NCBI RefSeq assembly: GCF_007748035.1 | Contig: NZ_CP036278.1 | Coordinates: 2,604,001 to 2,668,000, forward strand | Direction of reading: 5' to 3' | Origin: Aeoliella mucimassa | GTDB lineage: Bacteria > Planctomycetota > Planctomycetia > Pirellulales > Lacipirellulaceae | DNA: 64,000 bases | Shown here: positions 35,037 through 44,242 of the stretch, piece after piece | Layout: every line of letters begins with the position of its first letter | Position numbering within the stretch: position 1 is the first letter of the stretch | Program-made: the position numbers and the translations under genes | Notes under the pieces: model-generated | Databases searched by the model: none | Told to the model about the DNA's origin: nothing | What the model saw: the letters and a program-made list of their open reading frames with translations, nothing else

Positions 35037-36473
35037 TTACTCGGTTCGAGTCGGTTGATCCGCACCAGCGTCTTGCGGGAGCGTTGCGTTCCAGTCCATC
35101 GCCGCTTTTTGCAGCGACTGAGCTACGTCGGGGTAGCCGCTGGCCAGATCGGTGGTTTCCGACTCGTCGTTATCCATGTTGTAAAGCTGTGGTAGGCTAC
35201 CATCGTAGTTGACGTAGAACTTCCACTTGCCCGAGCGCACGGAGAGATCGGGATTGTCTTCCTGAAAGCCTTGGCTAAAGCCAGGGCGATCGGGCGGGCG
35301 TCGCCAGAAGATCGGTGCTTGTCGACTTTGGTTCGACTTGCCGAGTAGCGTGTCGGCCAGTGGTTCGCCGTCGAGCTGGGTGTCGGCCGGGGGATTGATG
35401 CCGGCAATCTGGTAGAGCGAGCGATTCAGATCGATCGCGCTGAACATCGATTGTTTGTTTATCTGCCCCACGCGATCGGTATTGATCAGCCCTGGCCCCC
35501 ATACGATCAGCGGCGAGCGAACCCCTCCTTCGTAGAGCCAGGTTTTGGCCCCTCGCAGTGGCTTGCAGGTCCCCGCGCCGAACTCGGGGCCGTTGTCGGA
35601 GCAGAACACGATAAGCGTGTTGTTGCGAAGCTGCTCGTCGCTACGAATCCGCTCGAATAATGGACCGAGTTGGCGATCCATGTTGTCGAGCACCGCTTGA
35701 TAAAGTCCCGGTTTGGTATCGGCCCAGTCTTCGACCGGCGGGAAGAACGGAGAGTGCACATCGTCGGGCCAGACGTTCACATAGAATGGCACCCCACGGC
35801 GTTGGCTTTCGTCGATGAACGAGATGGCCGTCTGGACAAAGCCACCGGTGATCTGCGATCGCAACTTCCAGACCGGAGGGCCACCCAGGCGGACAGCTCC
35901 TTCCCAAATCTTACGTGGTTCAGGCCATTCTGGAGTCATGGCGAGCGGCAACAGCTTGGGACCCATGCCTTCGAAGTTGGTGAGGCTTTGGTCGAACCCA
36001 TAGTCGGTGATCGGGGGAGCGTCGTCGACGTCGCGCTGCCCCCCCATGTGCCATTTGCCAAAGTGCCCGGTCGCGTAGCCAGCTTGGTGAAGCTCGCGAG
36101 CGAGAATCGGAGCTTTGGGATCGAGCCATTGAGCGACTTTGCGATTGTCGTTGCTCTGCCGGTTGTCGAGGTACGAAGTGATTTGCCATCGCTGCGGGTA
36201 CTGGCCGGTGGTAATGGCCACCCGCGAGGGAGAGCAGATCGGCGAGTTCACGTAAAAGTGGTTGAAGCGAATGCCTTCAGCGGCAAGTTGGTCGATATTC
36301 TCGGTGGTGGGTCCCTCGCCGCCGAAGCAGGAGAGATCGGACCAGCCCATGTCGTCGATGAACACCAGCACGATATTCGGCGGAGTCGTCTCCGCGGCCG
36401 ACAGCACCCTCGGCATCAGCACGGCCAGGACTACAAGGAACATCAGACGTCGAATGGTGCAAATCACGCTCAA
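35037..36473 (-). CDS. Secreted sulfatase (formylglycine type)
   Basis: A 478-residue enzyme. The signal peptide ends near RVLSAAET. NIVLVFIDDMGWSDLSCFGG is the metal site, Cys80 in ICSPSRVAITTG the formylglycine site, GHFGKWHMGG the Lys/His segment and LIVFCSDNGPEFG the later metal ligand pair. All parts needed for activity are present. It is read just before the sulfatase at 33570-35012 with 24 bp between them. The GH2 gene upstream ends 265 bp earlier with a strong hairpin in the gap, so these two sulfatases may start a transcript of their own. Confidence 0.93.
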   Translation of the reverse strand: MSVICTIRRLMFLVVLAVLMPRVLSAAETTPPNIVLVFIDDMGWSDLSCFGGEGPTTENIDQLAAEGIRFNHFYVNSPICSPSRVAITTGQYPQRWQITSYLDNRQSNDNRKVAQWLDPKAPILARELHQAGYATGHFGKWHMGGQRDVDDAPPITDYGFDQSLTNFEGMGPKLLPLAMTPEWPEPRKIWEGAVRLGGPPVWKLRSQITGGFVQTAISFIDESQRRGVPFYVNVWPDDVHSPFFPPVEDWADTKPGLYQAVLDNMDRQLGPLFERIRSDEQLRNNTLIVFCSDNGPEFGAGTCKPLRGAKTWLYEGGVRSPLIVWGPGLINTDRVGQINKQSMFSAIDLNRSLYQIAGINPPADTQLDGEPLADTLLGKSNQSRQAPIFWRRPPDRPGFSQGFQEDNPDLSVRSGKWKFYVNYDGSLPQLYNMDNDESETTDLASGYPDVAQSLQKAAMDWNATLPQDAGADQPTRTE

Positions 36474-36630
36474 GTATCCTTTTCCCCTTGCTCTTAGGGG
36501 AATTGTGGTGGTGCCAGGCTTGGCATCACTAGTCTGTCAAAACTCTTAAAACGCCCGGTAGTTTGACTGTCCAGCGTTTTCTGTGAAGCACCCCATCGTA
36601 GTACGGGGATGGCTGCAATGAAAATGGCGA

Positions 36631-36666
36631 ACCGCGGCATTGCCGGTTGAGTGGCAATGCCGCGGT
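36631..36666 (-). terminator. Strong hairpin after the GH2 gene
   Basis: ACCGCGGCATTGCC (36631-36644) and its exact complement (36653-36666) form a 14-bp stem with an 8-nt loop. On the minus strand it is followed by TTCGCCATTTTCATT. It probably ends the GH2 transcript before the sulfatase pair. Confidence 0.7.
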
Positions 36667-36738
36667 CGTTGGTCTTGCAGCTAAGGTTGCAGCTGGTAGG
36701 CATGGCTTCGGCCCATCACGCGAACCAGCGCGGCTGCA

Positions 36739-38646
36739 TTACTTCTCATCGGCCGGTACTTCGTACAACGGCTGATGCAGTTTCGCCAGATCCTCGGCTG
36801 GCAACTTGATGACCTTGCGGTCGTAAGTCATCAGGCCGTTGATCTCGCCTTCGACGTCGGTGGTCTGGGTGTAAACACCAGCGGCGATGCCTTGCAGACG
36901 GAGCGAGTTCAGACGCTCGATCGAAGTCTCGTAGCGCTGCTTGTACTCCTCTTTCGTCTGCGGCAGGTCGCCGTAGCCCCAGTTGCGGGTCTCGGGGTTC
37001 CAGAGGTGCTCCTTGATGGGATACCCATGGCCGCCGAACTCGCCAACCACTTTGATGAAGCCATCGAAGCGGCCCCCTTCTCCTCGTTCGAAGGGGAATC
37101 CAGGGTGCGGATACTGGTGGGCGTCGACCACATCGCCGACTGGCCAGAAGTTACCGCCGCTGGCGATGTTCACCAGGCGCGAAGGATCGCGTTCGACAGT
37201 CCACTTGCCGACTTCCATCGTGCGGTGCTGGCCCCATGCTTCGTTGAACGGAACCCAGACCACGATCGAGGGATGGTTCTCAAGCGTATCGATCATCCGC
37301 TCGAGTTCTACCATGTACTGCTCGTGGGCGCTGTCGGGCCACTGGGCGTCTTCGGGATTCGGAGCCAAGCGGGTCCAAGCGGGACCCTTACCGGCACTCA
37401 CCTGATCTTGCCAGAGCATGATGCCGAGCTTGTCGCAGTGATAGTAGTACCGACGAGGTTCGACCTTGATGTGCTTGCGAATCATGTTGAAACCGGCCGC
37501 TTTGAGGTACTCGATGTCGCTGGCCATCGCTTCGTCCGAAGGAGGAGTCAGCAACCCATCGGGCCACCAACCTTGATCGAGCGGACCGAAGTGAAAGATG
37601 GTCTTCCCATTCAGCGTGAACCGCAAGTTACCATCTTTATCGGTGACCTTACCCACGGTGCGAATACCAGCGTACGACTTCACCGAATCCGCCGACGAGC
37701 CATCGGCAGCGAGCGTACTAACTTCCAGCGTGTAGAGATGCGGTGAGTCGGGCGACCAGAGCTTGGCGTTTTCGATCGTAAGTTCGATGCTGTCTTGATC
37801 GCTCATTTGCTCGGCGACCACTTGCTCGCCATCCTTCACCACGACCTTTACCTTGGCTCCCTCGGCTGCCCCCTTCAGGGTGGGACGCACGGTGATGCTG
37901 CCATTCTCGGCGTCGGTCGCGATCTTCAGCTTCTCGATGTAGCTGGCAGGAACCTGCTCGAGCCACACGGTTTGCCAGATGCCCGAGACGCGGGTGTACC
38001 AGATGCCGCCGGCGTTGAACACTTGCTTGCCTCGAAGCTGATACTCTTGGGTGTTGTCTTCCACACGCACGATAAGTTCGTTCTCGCCAGCTTTCACTTC
38101 GTCGGTGATGTCGAAAGCGAAGGGAGTGTTACCCCCTTTGTGAGTGCCGACCGAAGAGCCGTTGACGAATACTTCGCATTCGTAGTCGACCGCTTCAAAG
38201 TTCAGCAAGGTTCGCTCGTTCTCCACAGGAGTCGCGGTGAACGTGCGGTGGTACCACAAGGCGTCCTTCGGGGTGAGCAGTCGCTGCACCCCACCGAGTC
38301 GGGATTCCAGGCAATAAGGCACTAGGATCTCGCCGTCCCATTTCTTGGGAGCGTTCTTGCGGGTTTCGAGCCGGACCGCGTAGTCCCATTTGCCATTCAG
38401 GTTTTGCCAATTGCTGCGTTCCAGTTGCGGGCGAGGATACTCGGTCCATGCGTTCTCGGCAGTGACCTCCTCGCCCCATTTGGTAATGAGCTCCGAGGCG
38501 AATGGCTTCTTCACTTCGCGTTCATTCGCTTCTTGCGCGTTGGCCGGAGCCATCGGCAGGCTGCAGCAAAAACAAATTGCTGCCAGGCAACTGCCAAGGC
38601 GAAATGGTTTCGAGTGGAAACGTCCAAGCAGGTAATCACTCATCAT
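36739..38646 (-). CDS. Secreted GH2-family glycosidase
   Basis: A 635-residue enzyme with signal peptide (CLAAICFCCSLPMAPANAQ). The N-terminal sugar-binding jelly roll opens with YPRPQLERSNWQNLNGKWDY; an Ig-like domain follows, then the TIM barrel with FNMIRKHIKVEPRRYYYHCD. Glu469 in WVPFNEAWGQH is the acid/base, and GEFGGHG holds the nucleophile. GH2 includes beta-galactosidase, beta-mannosidase and beta-glucuronidase; the exact specificity is not clear. The sequence is closely similar in layout to the GH2 part of the fusion at 59695. It is 35 bp downstream of the GH43-like gene on the same strand. Confidence 0.92.
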   Translation of the reverse strand: MMSDYLLGRFHSKPFRLGSCLAAICFCCSLPMAPANAQEANEREVKKPFASELITKWGEEVTAENAWTEYPRPQLERSNWQNLNGKWDYAVRLETRKNAPKKWDGEILVPYCLESRLGGVQRLLTPKDALWYHRTFTATPVENERTLLNFEAVDYECEVFVNGSSVGTHKGGNTPFAFDITDEVKAGENELIVRVEDNTQEYQLRGKQVFNAGGIWYTRVSGIWQTVWLEQVPASYIEKLKIATDAENGSITVRPTLKGAAEGAKVKVVVKDGEQVVAEQMSDQDSIELTIENAKLWSPDSPHLYTLEVSTLAADGSSADSVKSYAGIRTVGKVTDKDGNLRFTLNGKTIFHFGPLDQGWWPDGLLTPPSDEAMASDIEYLKAAGFNMIRKHIKVEPRRYYYHCDKLGIMLWQDQVSAGKGPAWTRLAPNPEDAQWPDSAHEQYMVELERMIDTLENHPSIVVWVPFNEAWGQHRTMEVGKWTVERDPSRLVNIASGGNFWPVGDVVDAHQYPHPGFPFERGEGGRFDGFIKVVGEFGGHGYPIKEHLWNPETRNWGYGDLPQTKEEYKQRYETSIERLNSLRLQGIAAGVYTQTTDVEGEINGLMTYDRKVIKLPAEDLAKLHQPLYEVPADEK

Positions 38647-38681
38647 TTGTTCTCGGGGATTTGTGGAAAGGAAGACGATAA

Positions 38682-39743
38682 TTACGGCCGAGCCAGGCTC
38701 GTTAAATCGATCGCGATATCACGATCGCAGGTCAGCTGCCCCTGTTCGAGGCTCAACTCGGCCATTTGCAAATAACTGATTTTCTGGTGCGGAGTCCGCT
38801 CTTCGGGCGGTGGGGTTGGGTACGGACGATTCGGTTCGGTGTGATAGAAAACGAACGCCCGCTCGCCGACGACCGCCACACTAGGGTGACGCGCGCGGCT
38901 GTTATCTTGCAAGCCGGTACCTGGTTCGAGCAAGATGCGAGGTCGTTGCGTCCAGGTGATCGCGTCCGCGGATTCGTACACCGCAAGCCCTTCATGGGGA
39001 TCGGTTAGCATCCAGTAGCGATCTCGCCAGCGAAACACATAAGGGGCTTCCTGGTAGCCGAAGCCGCGCTGCCGGGCTGGGGCGTTCACGTCGCCGGGGC
39101 ATTTGCCTTGCGGAGTCCATTCGCTCAGGTCGGTGCTGGTGGCCCATTGAATGCCACCCCCCTTCCCGACGCGATAGTACGCGCGATACTCGTCGCCGAT
39201 TCGCAGCAGCGAGGCGTCGATCGGATCGGGCTGGTTAAAGTTGGGGACATTAACAAGCTTCCAGCCATCGAGCGGTTGAGTGGCAGAGGTCACGTAGTGC
39301 CGAATGACTCCTTTACCTCCCCAGGGAGGAATGGCGTTTTCTTTGTAAGTGACAAACATGTGCAGCGAGTCGCCATGGCTGATGATGCCCGGCGCCCAAA
39401 AGGTGGTCGACATGTCGGGCTTGCCTGGCACTGCGTCGAACGACACGTAGCCGCGAAACGTCCAGTGCACAAGATCGGGCGACGAAACCGCACCGATCGG
39501 CGTGCCCACGTAGATCGCTATGTCGCGCGTGGCTCGACGTGCGGTGTAGTAGATCCACCACTCCTGGCTGCTGTTGTTCCAAACTATTTCGGGATCACAT
39601 GATCCGTTGTAGTGGGGATCGGTAAATAGCGGTTTGCTAGGACTGTCGGCCGCGGAGAGTGCTGGTTCGTCGGCTATGCAGGGACAGCAACACACACACG
39701 CGACCATGCATAACGCCAAGCAAAAACTGTGAGAATAAGTCAT
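38682..39743 (-). CDS. Secreted GH43/GH32-like five-bladed propeller glycosidase
   Basis: A 353-residue protein with a Cys-rich signal peptide (LCMVACVCCCPCIADE). Propeller strands hold three acids in the expected order: Asp in GSCDPEIVWNN, Asp in DPIDASLLRIGD and Glu in GYQEAPYVFRWRD. WATSTDLSEWTPQG and YESADAITWTQRP are typical blade repeats. Members cut arabinan, xylan or galactan side chains; family placement between GH43 and related clans is uncertain. It is the first gene of the minus-strand run and diverges from a sulfatase across about 470 bp. Confidence 0.82.
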   Translation of the reverse strand: MTYSHSFCLALCMVACVCCCPCIADEPALSAADSPSKPLFTDPHYNGSCDPEIVWNNSSQEWWIYYTARRATRDIAIYVGTPIGAVSSPDLVHWTFRGYVSFDAVPGKPDMSTTFWAPGIISHGDSLHMFVTYKENAIPPWGGKGVIRHYVTSATQPLDGWKLVNVPNFNQPDPIDASLLRIGDEYRAYYRVGKGGGIQWATSTDLSEWTPQGKCPGDVNAPARQRGFGYQEAPYVFRWRDRYWMLTDPHEGLAVYESADAITWTQRPRILLEPGTGLQDNSRARHPSVAVVGERAFVFYHTEPNRPYPTPPPEERTPHQKISYLQMAELSLEQGQLTCDRDIAIDLTSLARP

Positions 39744-40212
39744 CTCAAGTCGTCGTGTGATGTGGGTCCAAGCTAACGTAAGCGGATTTTGGCAACAGCC
39801 GCCCGCTTACAAAAGAGTATAGGTTAAAAAGTTTGCGGAACTCGGCGCGCAAGTTCCTCGATGGCCACCAGATCCTTGGAGTACCAAGGAAATAGGAGAC
39901 AAAAAAGGGTGTAATTGAGCCGTGCGATCGGCACGTGTTCTTGGTTCTCGTGTAACCCTCTTGTGATGAGCAAAAACTACTCAACCAACAAGGGGAACCG
40001 CCGGAGAGAATCAAAAATCACCGATTCGCAAAGCCCAGGTGGGTATAGTATATTGTTTCTTGGCTGGCAAAATCTTTACGTAAATCTCTGTAGAAGGCGG
40101 CAATTCGTCAGCTTTTTTGGTTCTCCTTCGCAGGCGATGCTTGGATTCTTCCATGGATTACTCAGGCTGTGCGATACCATTGCCTGAGCACAGATCATAG
40201 TTAGGCACTTCG
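39744..40212. other. AT-richer divergent control region
   Basis: About 470 bp, lower in GC than the flanking genes, between the GH43-like gene (minus) and a sulfatase gene (plus). It contains a 7-bp hairpin TCCTTGG/CCAAGGA at 39873-39890 and a TATAGTATATT stretch near 40044. It should hold both promoters; no coding frame is convincing. Confidence 0.5.
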
Positions 40213-41847
40213 ATGAATGCGTTCCGATGTCGTGCAATCAGTGTTTGCGCAGCGATAGTCGTTGGTTGTTGTTGGATTACTGAAGTAGCGAGTCGTGCAG
40301 GTGCGGCCGAACGCCCGAATATCATTCTAATGATGGTAGACGACATGGGATTTTCCGATCTCGGTTGCTACGGCAGTGAGATCGACACACCAAACATTAA
40401 TCGCTTGGCTGCTGGTGGCGTCCGGTTTGCTCAGTTCTATAACACGGCTCGTTGCTGTCCTACTCGCGCTACGTTGATGACCGGCATGCATCCTCATCAG
40501 ACGGGCATCGGTCATATGACCAACTCACCGACGCACGTGAACGATGACTCGGTTCCAGCTTATCAGGGATACTTGAATCGCAACTGCGTTACGATCGCTG
40601 AGGTGCTGCGCGAGAGTGGCTACGCCACACTGATGGCAGGCAAGTGGCATCTTGGTTTCCACGATCAGAAGCTCTGGCCCTTGCAACGTGGGTACGACAA
40701 GTACTTTGGTTGCATTCCCGGCGCGACTCGCTATTTCTTCCCCACGCATCCACGCGGTATGACGTTCGGCAACGAGGCCATCGCGAAACCCGAAAGCACG
40801 ACCGACGAAGCGTTCTATACCACCGATGCCTTCACTGACTACGCGATTCGCTTTATCGACGAGCACCAGCAAGCACAGAGCGAAAAGCCTTTCTTTCTGT
40901 ACTTGGCTTACACTGCTCCGCATTGGCCGCTCCAGGCATTCGAGGACGACATTGCCAAGTATCGGGGTAAGTACAAGATGGGGTGGGATGAACTACGCAA
41001 GCAGCGCTACCAACGCCAGATCGAACTAGGCTTGATCGACTCGCAGTGGGAACTCTCACCTCGCCCCGAGTCGGTTCCCGCCTGGGATTCTCTGAAACCG
41101 GCTAAGCAGGACGAGATGGAATTGAAGATGGCGATCTATGCTGCGGTGATTGATCGCATCGATCAAAATGTCGGCAAGCTTGAAAAGTACCTGACTGAGC
41201 ATGATCTGCTGGATAACACGTTAATCGTCTTTCTTTCCGACAATGGAGCATGTGCCGAAGGTGGCATCCTCGGACGCGGTGAGTTCTACGATGTCGAGAA
41301 ACGCAATCAGCAAAACGATAACTCCTATGGCGAAGCATGGGCGAATGCCAGTTGCACTCCGTTCCGGCTTTACAAGCATTTTGCCCACGAAGGGGGAACC
41401 TCGTCTCCGTTCTTCATGCATTGGCCGAACGGCGTAAAGCAGCAGGCCGACTGGTATCAAAGCCCCGCCCAGCTGATCGACATCATGCCAACGTTGATCG
41501 ACGTCGCAGGTGCAACCTATCCGACGACCTACCAGGGGAACGATATCTTGCCAGGCGATGGTGTTTCGCTGCGTAGCGCGTTTACCGGAGAGGCCCTCGG
41601 CCGCGAGAATCCGATCTTCATTGAGCACGAGCACAACGCATTCATTCGCGATGGAAAATGGAAGCTCGTGGGGCGAAACGTTGCCAAGCCTCGCCGGATC
41701 GATGCGGCGCAGTGGGAGCTTTACGACCTCGAAGTCGATCGTACCGAATTGCATAACCTGGCGGCCGACATGCCCGAGAAGGTGAAGGAGATGGCCGCCA
41801 AGTGGAAGGCGTGGTCGAAAGAAGCGAAGGTGTATCCTAAGCCGTAG
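40213..41847 (+). CDS. Secreted arylsulfatase (formylglycine type, CCPTR motif)
   Basis: A 544-residue enzyme. The signal peptide ends near SRAGAAERP. NIILMMVDDMGFSDLGCYG is the metal site. The FGly motif is CCPTR with Cys81 as the target and Thr in place of the more common Ser. AGKWHLG and LIVFLSDNGACAEGG give the remaining active-site groups. The sequence resembles AslA-like S1_4 arylsulfatases. It ends 13 bp before the convergent lyase gene, so the two transcripts must overlap. Confidence 0.93.
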   Translation: MNAFRCRAISVCAAIVVGCCWITEVASRAGAAERPNIILMMVDDMGFSDLGCYGSEIDTPNINRLAAGGVRFAQFYNTARCCPTRATLMTGMHPHQTGIGHMTNSPTHVNDDSVPAYQGYLNRNCVTIAEVLRESGYATLMAGKWHLGFHDQKLWPLQRGYDKYFGCIPGATRYFFPTHPRGMTFGNEAIAKPESTTDEAFYTTDAFTDYAIRFIDEHQQAQSEKPFFLYLAYTAPHWPLQAFEDDIAKYRGKYKMGWDELRKQRYQRQIELGLIDSQWELSPRPESVPAWDSLKPAKQDEMELKMAIYAAVIDRIDQNVGKLEKYLTEHDLLDNTLIVFLSDNGACAEGGILGRGEFYDVEKRNQQNDNSYGEAWANASCTPFRLYKHFAHEGGTSSPFFMHWPNGVKQQADWYQSPAQLIDIMPTLIDVAGATYPTTYQGNDILPGDGVSLRSAFTGEALGRENPIFIEHEHNAFIRDGKWKLVGRNVAKPRRIDAAQWELYDLEVDRTELHNLAADMPEKVKEMAAKWKAWSKEAKVYPKP

Positions 41848-41860
41848 CTTCGGCGAAGCG

Positions 41861-42799
41861 TTACGGTTGTTGCACGATGAACTCCGGAATGGTGCGCTGC
41901 GCCATCTCACGTAGCGCGGGAACTACGCTGGAGGGAATCGAGCGGTAAGGCCACCTCATGTTGGGGCCAATGTCGCACCATCCCCCTACTTGAGTCAGCA
42001 ATCGGTCGCAAGCCGCATTGCAGAAACGCTGTTCGGTAATGAAGGGTTCGATCGACTCTCGCATAAAGCGGCGGATGCGTTCTTCCACCTCAAGGGCAGC
42101 CGGCAGGTTGTTGAGCATTTGATCGTACCAACGCTGCGCTGCCGCAGGATTCAAGCATGCGACGTTTGAGTACGCGCCATGCGCGCCTTGCGATATTCCA
42201 GTAGCAAGCGTATGCCCGGCGACAAAAACGCTTAGCCGCTCGAACAGCGGTTGCATCTTGGTGTACCACTCGGCATCCCCACCGGCGACCTTAATACCAA
42301 CCAGTTGTGGTACTTCGTGGGCCAGCCGAGCAAGCTCGTCGACCGACAGCACGACTTTGGAGTGTGGTGGGTTGTACAGCACGAGCCCCACGCCTGCGGA
42401 ATCATCGGCAATGCGTTGGAGAAACACGATCGCTTCGTCGATGGTCACCGGAAACCAATCGGGCAAGATGACCTGGATGGCCGAGGGACGCAGGAACGTG
42501 GCAAGGCGAACGCGTTGCCGACTGATTATGGCCGACGTATGGCTGGCGCCGATTTGAAATGGCATGCCAGCCGACTCACATTTGTCAGCTAGAAGCTTTC
42601 CAATCGTGGCGAACTCCTCCTCGGTCTGCGCATGAAACTCGCCTGCGGTGCCATTGCAATAGATACCATCGACTCCAGCGGCGATGAGCAGGTCGATCTC
42701 GACCGCGATGCGTCCCAGGTCTAGTGACTCATCGGCGTTCCAACTGGCCAGCAAGGTTGCCCAGTTGCCGCGTATCTCACGGCTTGAGAGTGGCTTCAT
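41861..42799 (-). CDS. DapA/NanA-superfamily lyase coupled to sialidase
   Basis: A 312-residue (beta/alpha)8 aldolase of the dihydrodipicolinate synthase/N-acetylneuraminate lyase family. GIYCNGTAGEFH is the GTTGE-type loop, Tyr142 (LYNPPH) the catalytic tyrosine and Lys170 (LVGIKVAGGD) the Schiff-base lysine. The YNPP pattern is closer to general DapA-like members than to classical NanA, so the true substrate is open. Its ATG overlaps the TGA of the upstream sialidase gene (ATGA), which implies translational coupling and a link to sialic acid or a related keto-acid sugar. No signal peptide. Confidence 0.88.
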   Translation of the reverse strand: MKPLSSREIRGNWATLLASWNADESLDLGRIAVEIDLLIAAGVDGIYCNGTAGEFHAQTEEEFATIGKLLADKCESAGMPFQIGASHTSAIISRQRVRLATFLRPSAIQVILPDWFPVTIDEAIVFLQRIADDSAGVGLVLYNPPHSKVVLSVDELARLAHEVPQLVGIKVAGGDAEWYTKMQPLFERLSVFVAGHTLATGISQGAHGAYSNVACLNPAAAQRWYDQMLNNLPAALEVEERIRRFMRESIEPFITEQRFCNAACDRLLTQVGGWCDIGPNMRWPYRSIPSSVVPALREMAQRTIPEFIVQQP

Positions 42800-43977
42800 G
42801 GTTGGTTTTCCAGCCATTCGATCGTGAAGGTCGCCAGCGTTAGTTTCTTGTAATCGTCCTTTTCGTAAAGCAGACCGACTTGGTGATTCGGCAACACCAC
42901 TAGACAAGAGTACGCTGCACCACCGGCGTAGATCTCTCGCGAAACCGGCCAGGTTGTTCCTTCGTCGTAACTGAGCCAAATAGTCATGTGAGAACGCTTG
43001 GTGCCTTGAGGGCTCGCAAACAAAATGCGACTCTTGCTACCAAGTTGCTCATCGTCGGGCCACGAGTAGCGAATGACCGTCGCCTGGCACACGGGCGTAT
43101 CGAGAGTCTCGTCGAGATAGAGTGAGTCCCATTTGCTGCCGCCGGTGTCGCTCGCGGCCACGGCCCGGCGGTTCTTTCCGTGATACGACCGCATGAATTG
43201 CAGGATGGAACCATCCGCCTGCTCGACGACGGCCGATTCGTTCGTGCGATCTTCGTGCACGCCGCCCAGTTGCCATGTGTCACCATGGTCGTCCGACCAA
43301 AACACATGACTTCGGTAAGGGTGTGCTTTGGGATTCGAGTGATCCGAATGGTTCGCTGGAATCAATAGCCGCCCTGCGTGCGGCCCGTGAACGAGTTGAA
43401 TCCCATTGCCGGGCCCCGTGGCGTACCATCGCCAGTGCGGTTGGCGAACCGACTCGCTAATCTTTTTTGGCGTCGACCAGGTGAGTCCGTCGTCCTCCGA
43501 TTTCAGCATGTACACATGACGCACGTCTTCGCTCGTGCCCGCCATGATTTGGCTCTCGTGATCTGATCCGAGGTTCCAAGTACAAGCGAGCCAAATGACG
43601 CCGGTTTCTTGGTCGACCACCGGGGCTGGGTTACCACAGGTATTGCTGCCATCGTTCCAAACTACGACAGGCTCCGACCAGGTTAGCCCCTGATCGGTCG
43701 AGCGACTGCAAAGCAGGTCGATATCGCCAGCGTCGCCCCGCCCTTCTTTCCTACCCTCGCAAAAAGCGAGCAGCGTGTCTTCGGTGGTCGCGACGATCGC
43801 GGGAATGCGGTAGGTGTGGTAGGCACCTTGTCCCGATACGAACACGTCGACTTCGTGAACCGTCGAGTTTTCTGTAGTCGAGCCTGATGCATCGGCTGCA
43901 TCCGCGGGACGGAAGGCAGTTGCACACATAATCAACGCTAGGACGAGTTGGAAGCAGTGGAAACGTGTCGGCGACAT
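42796..43977 (-). CDS. Secreted sialidase (GH33-like BNR propeller)
   Basis: A 393-residue protein. The signal peptide ends near FRPADAADA. TYRIPAIVATT contains the YRIP form of the sialidase FRIP motif with the carboxylate-binding Arg. Four Asp-box repeats are visible (SRSTDQGLTW, SEDDGLTW, SDDHGDTW, SYDEGTTW), as expected for a six-bladed propeller. FCEGRKEGRGDAGDIDL carries the Arg and Asp of the active site. It should release terminal sialic acids from glycans. The start at 43977 fits the leader. The downstream lyase overlaps by 4 bp; the GntR regulator diverges on the other side. Confidence 0.9.
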   Translation of the reverse strand: MSPTRFHCFQLVLALIMCATAFRPADAADASGSTTENSTVHEVDVFVSGQGAYHTYRIPAIVATTEDTLLAFCEGRKEGRGDAGDIDLLCSRSTDQGLTWSEPVVVWNDGSNTCGNPAPVVDQETGVIWLACTWNLGSDHESQIMAGTSEDVRHVYMLKSEDDGLTWSTPKKISESVRQPHWRWYATGPGNGIQLVHGPHAGRLLIPANHSDHSNPKAHPYRSHVFWSDDHGDTWQLGGVHEDRTNESAVVEQADGSILQFMRSYHGKNRRAVAASDTGGSKWDSLYLDETLDTPVCQATVIRYSWPDDEQLGSKSRILFASPQGTKRSHMTIWLSYDEGTTWPVSREIYAGGAAYSCLVVLPNHQVGLLYEKDDYKKLTLATFTIEWLENQP

Positions 43978-44124
43978 GCGAATCTCCCGAGATAAGAAGG
44001 CAGAGAGCAAATTGGCCCGGTTCGATGTGGTTTCTACGAGATCTTCCCCAGTCCGAGGTGTCATCTTAGAGCACGTGGGGCCAGCCTGAAGGCTAGTGAG
44101 CTGCAATAGTGTCTGGAAAACAGG

Positions 44125-44154
44125 TGTTTAAAACATTTCTGAAAGCGTAGAAAT
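44125..44154. promoter_or_regulatory. Candidate operator palindromes between sialidase and GntR genes
   Basis: Two palindromes lie side by side: TGTTTAAAACA (44125-44135) and ATTTCT...AGAAAT (44135-44140 with 44149-44154). They sit just upstream of the candidate promoter at 44160-44187, a common place for a GntR-type operator controlling both divergent units. Confidence 0.45.
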
Positions 44155-44159
44155 AATAC

Positions 44160-44187
44160 TTGACCTAAGGCAATATAATAGTATCAT
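44160..44187 (+). promoter_or_regulatory. Candidate sigma70-type promoter for the GntR regulator operon
   Basis: TTGACC (44160-44165), a 16-bp spacer and TATCAT (44182-44187), about 55 bp before the ATG. A nearer TATAAT was passed over because it would leave a spacer of only 8 bp. Confidence 0.45.
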
Positions 44188-44242
44188 GCGGGCAACGACT
44201 CAAGTCGCTGGCGGTATTTCTTGTCTTTTCAGTTGTAGGGTC

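Noticed and set aside
44174-44179. TATAAT box close to TTGACC
   Set aside because: The spacer would be only 8 bp; TATCAT at 44182 gives a normal 16 bp.
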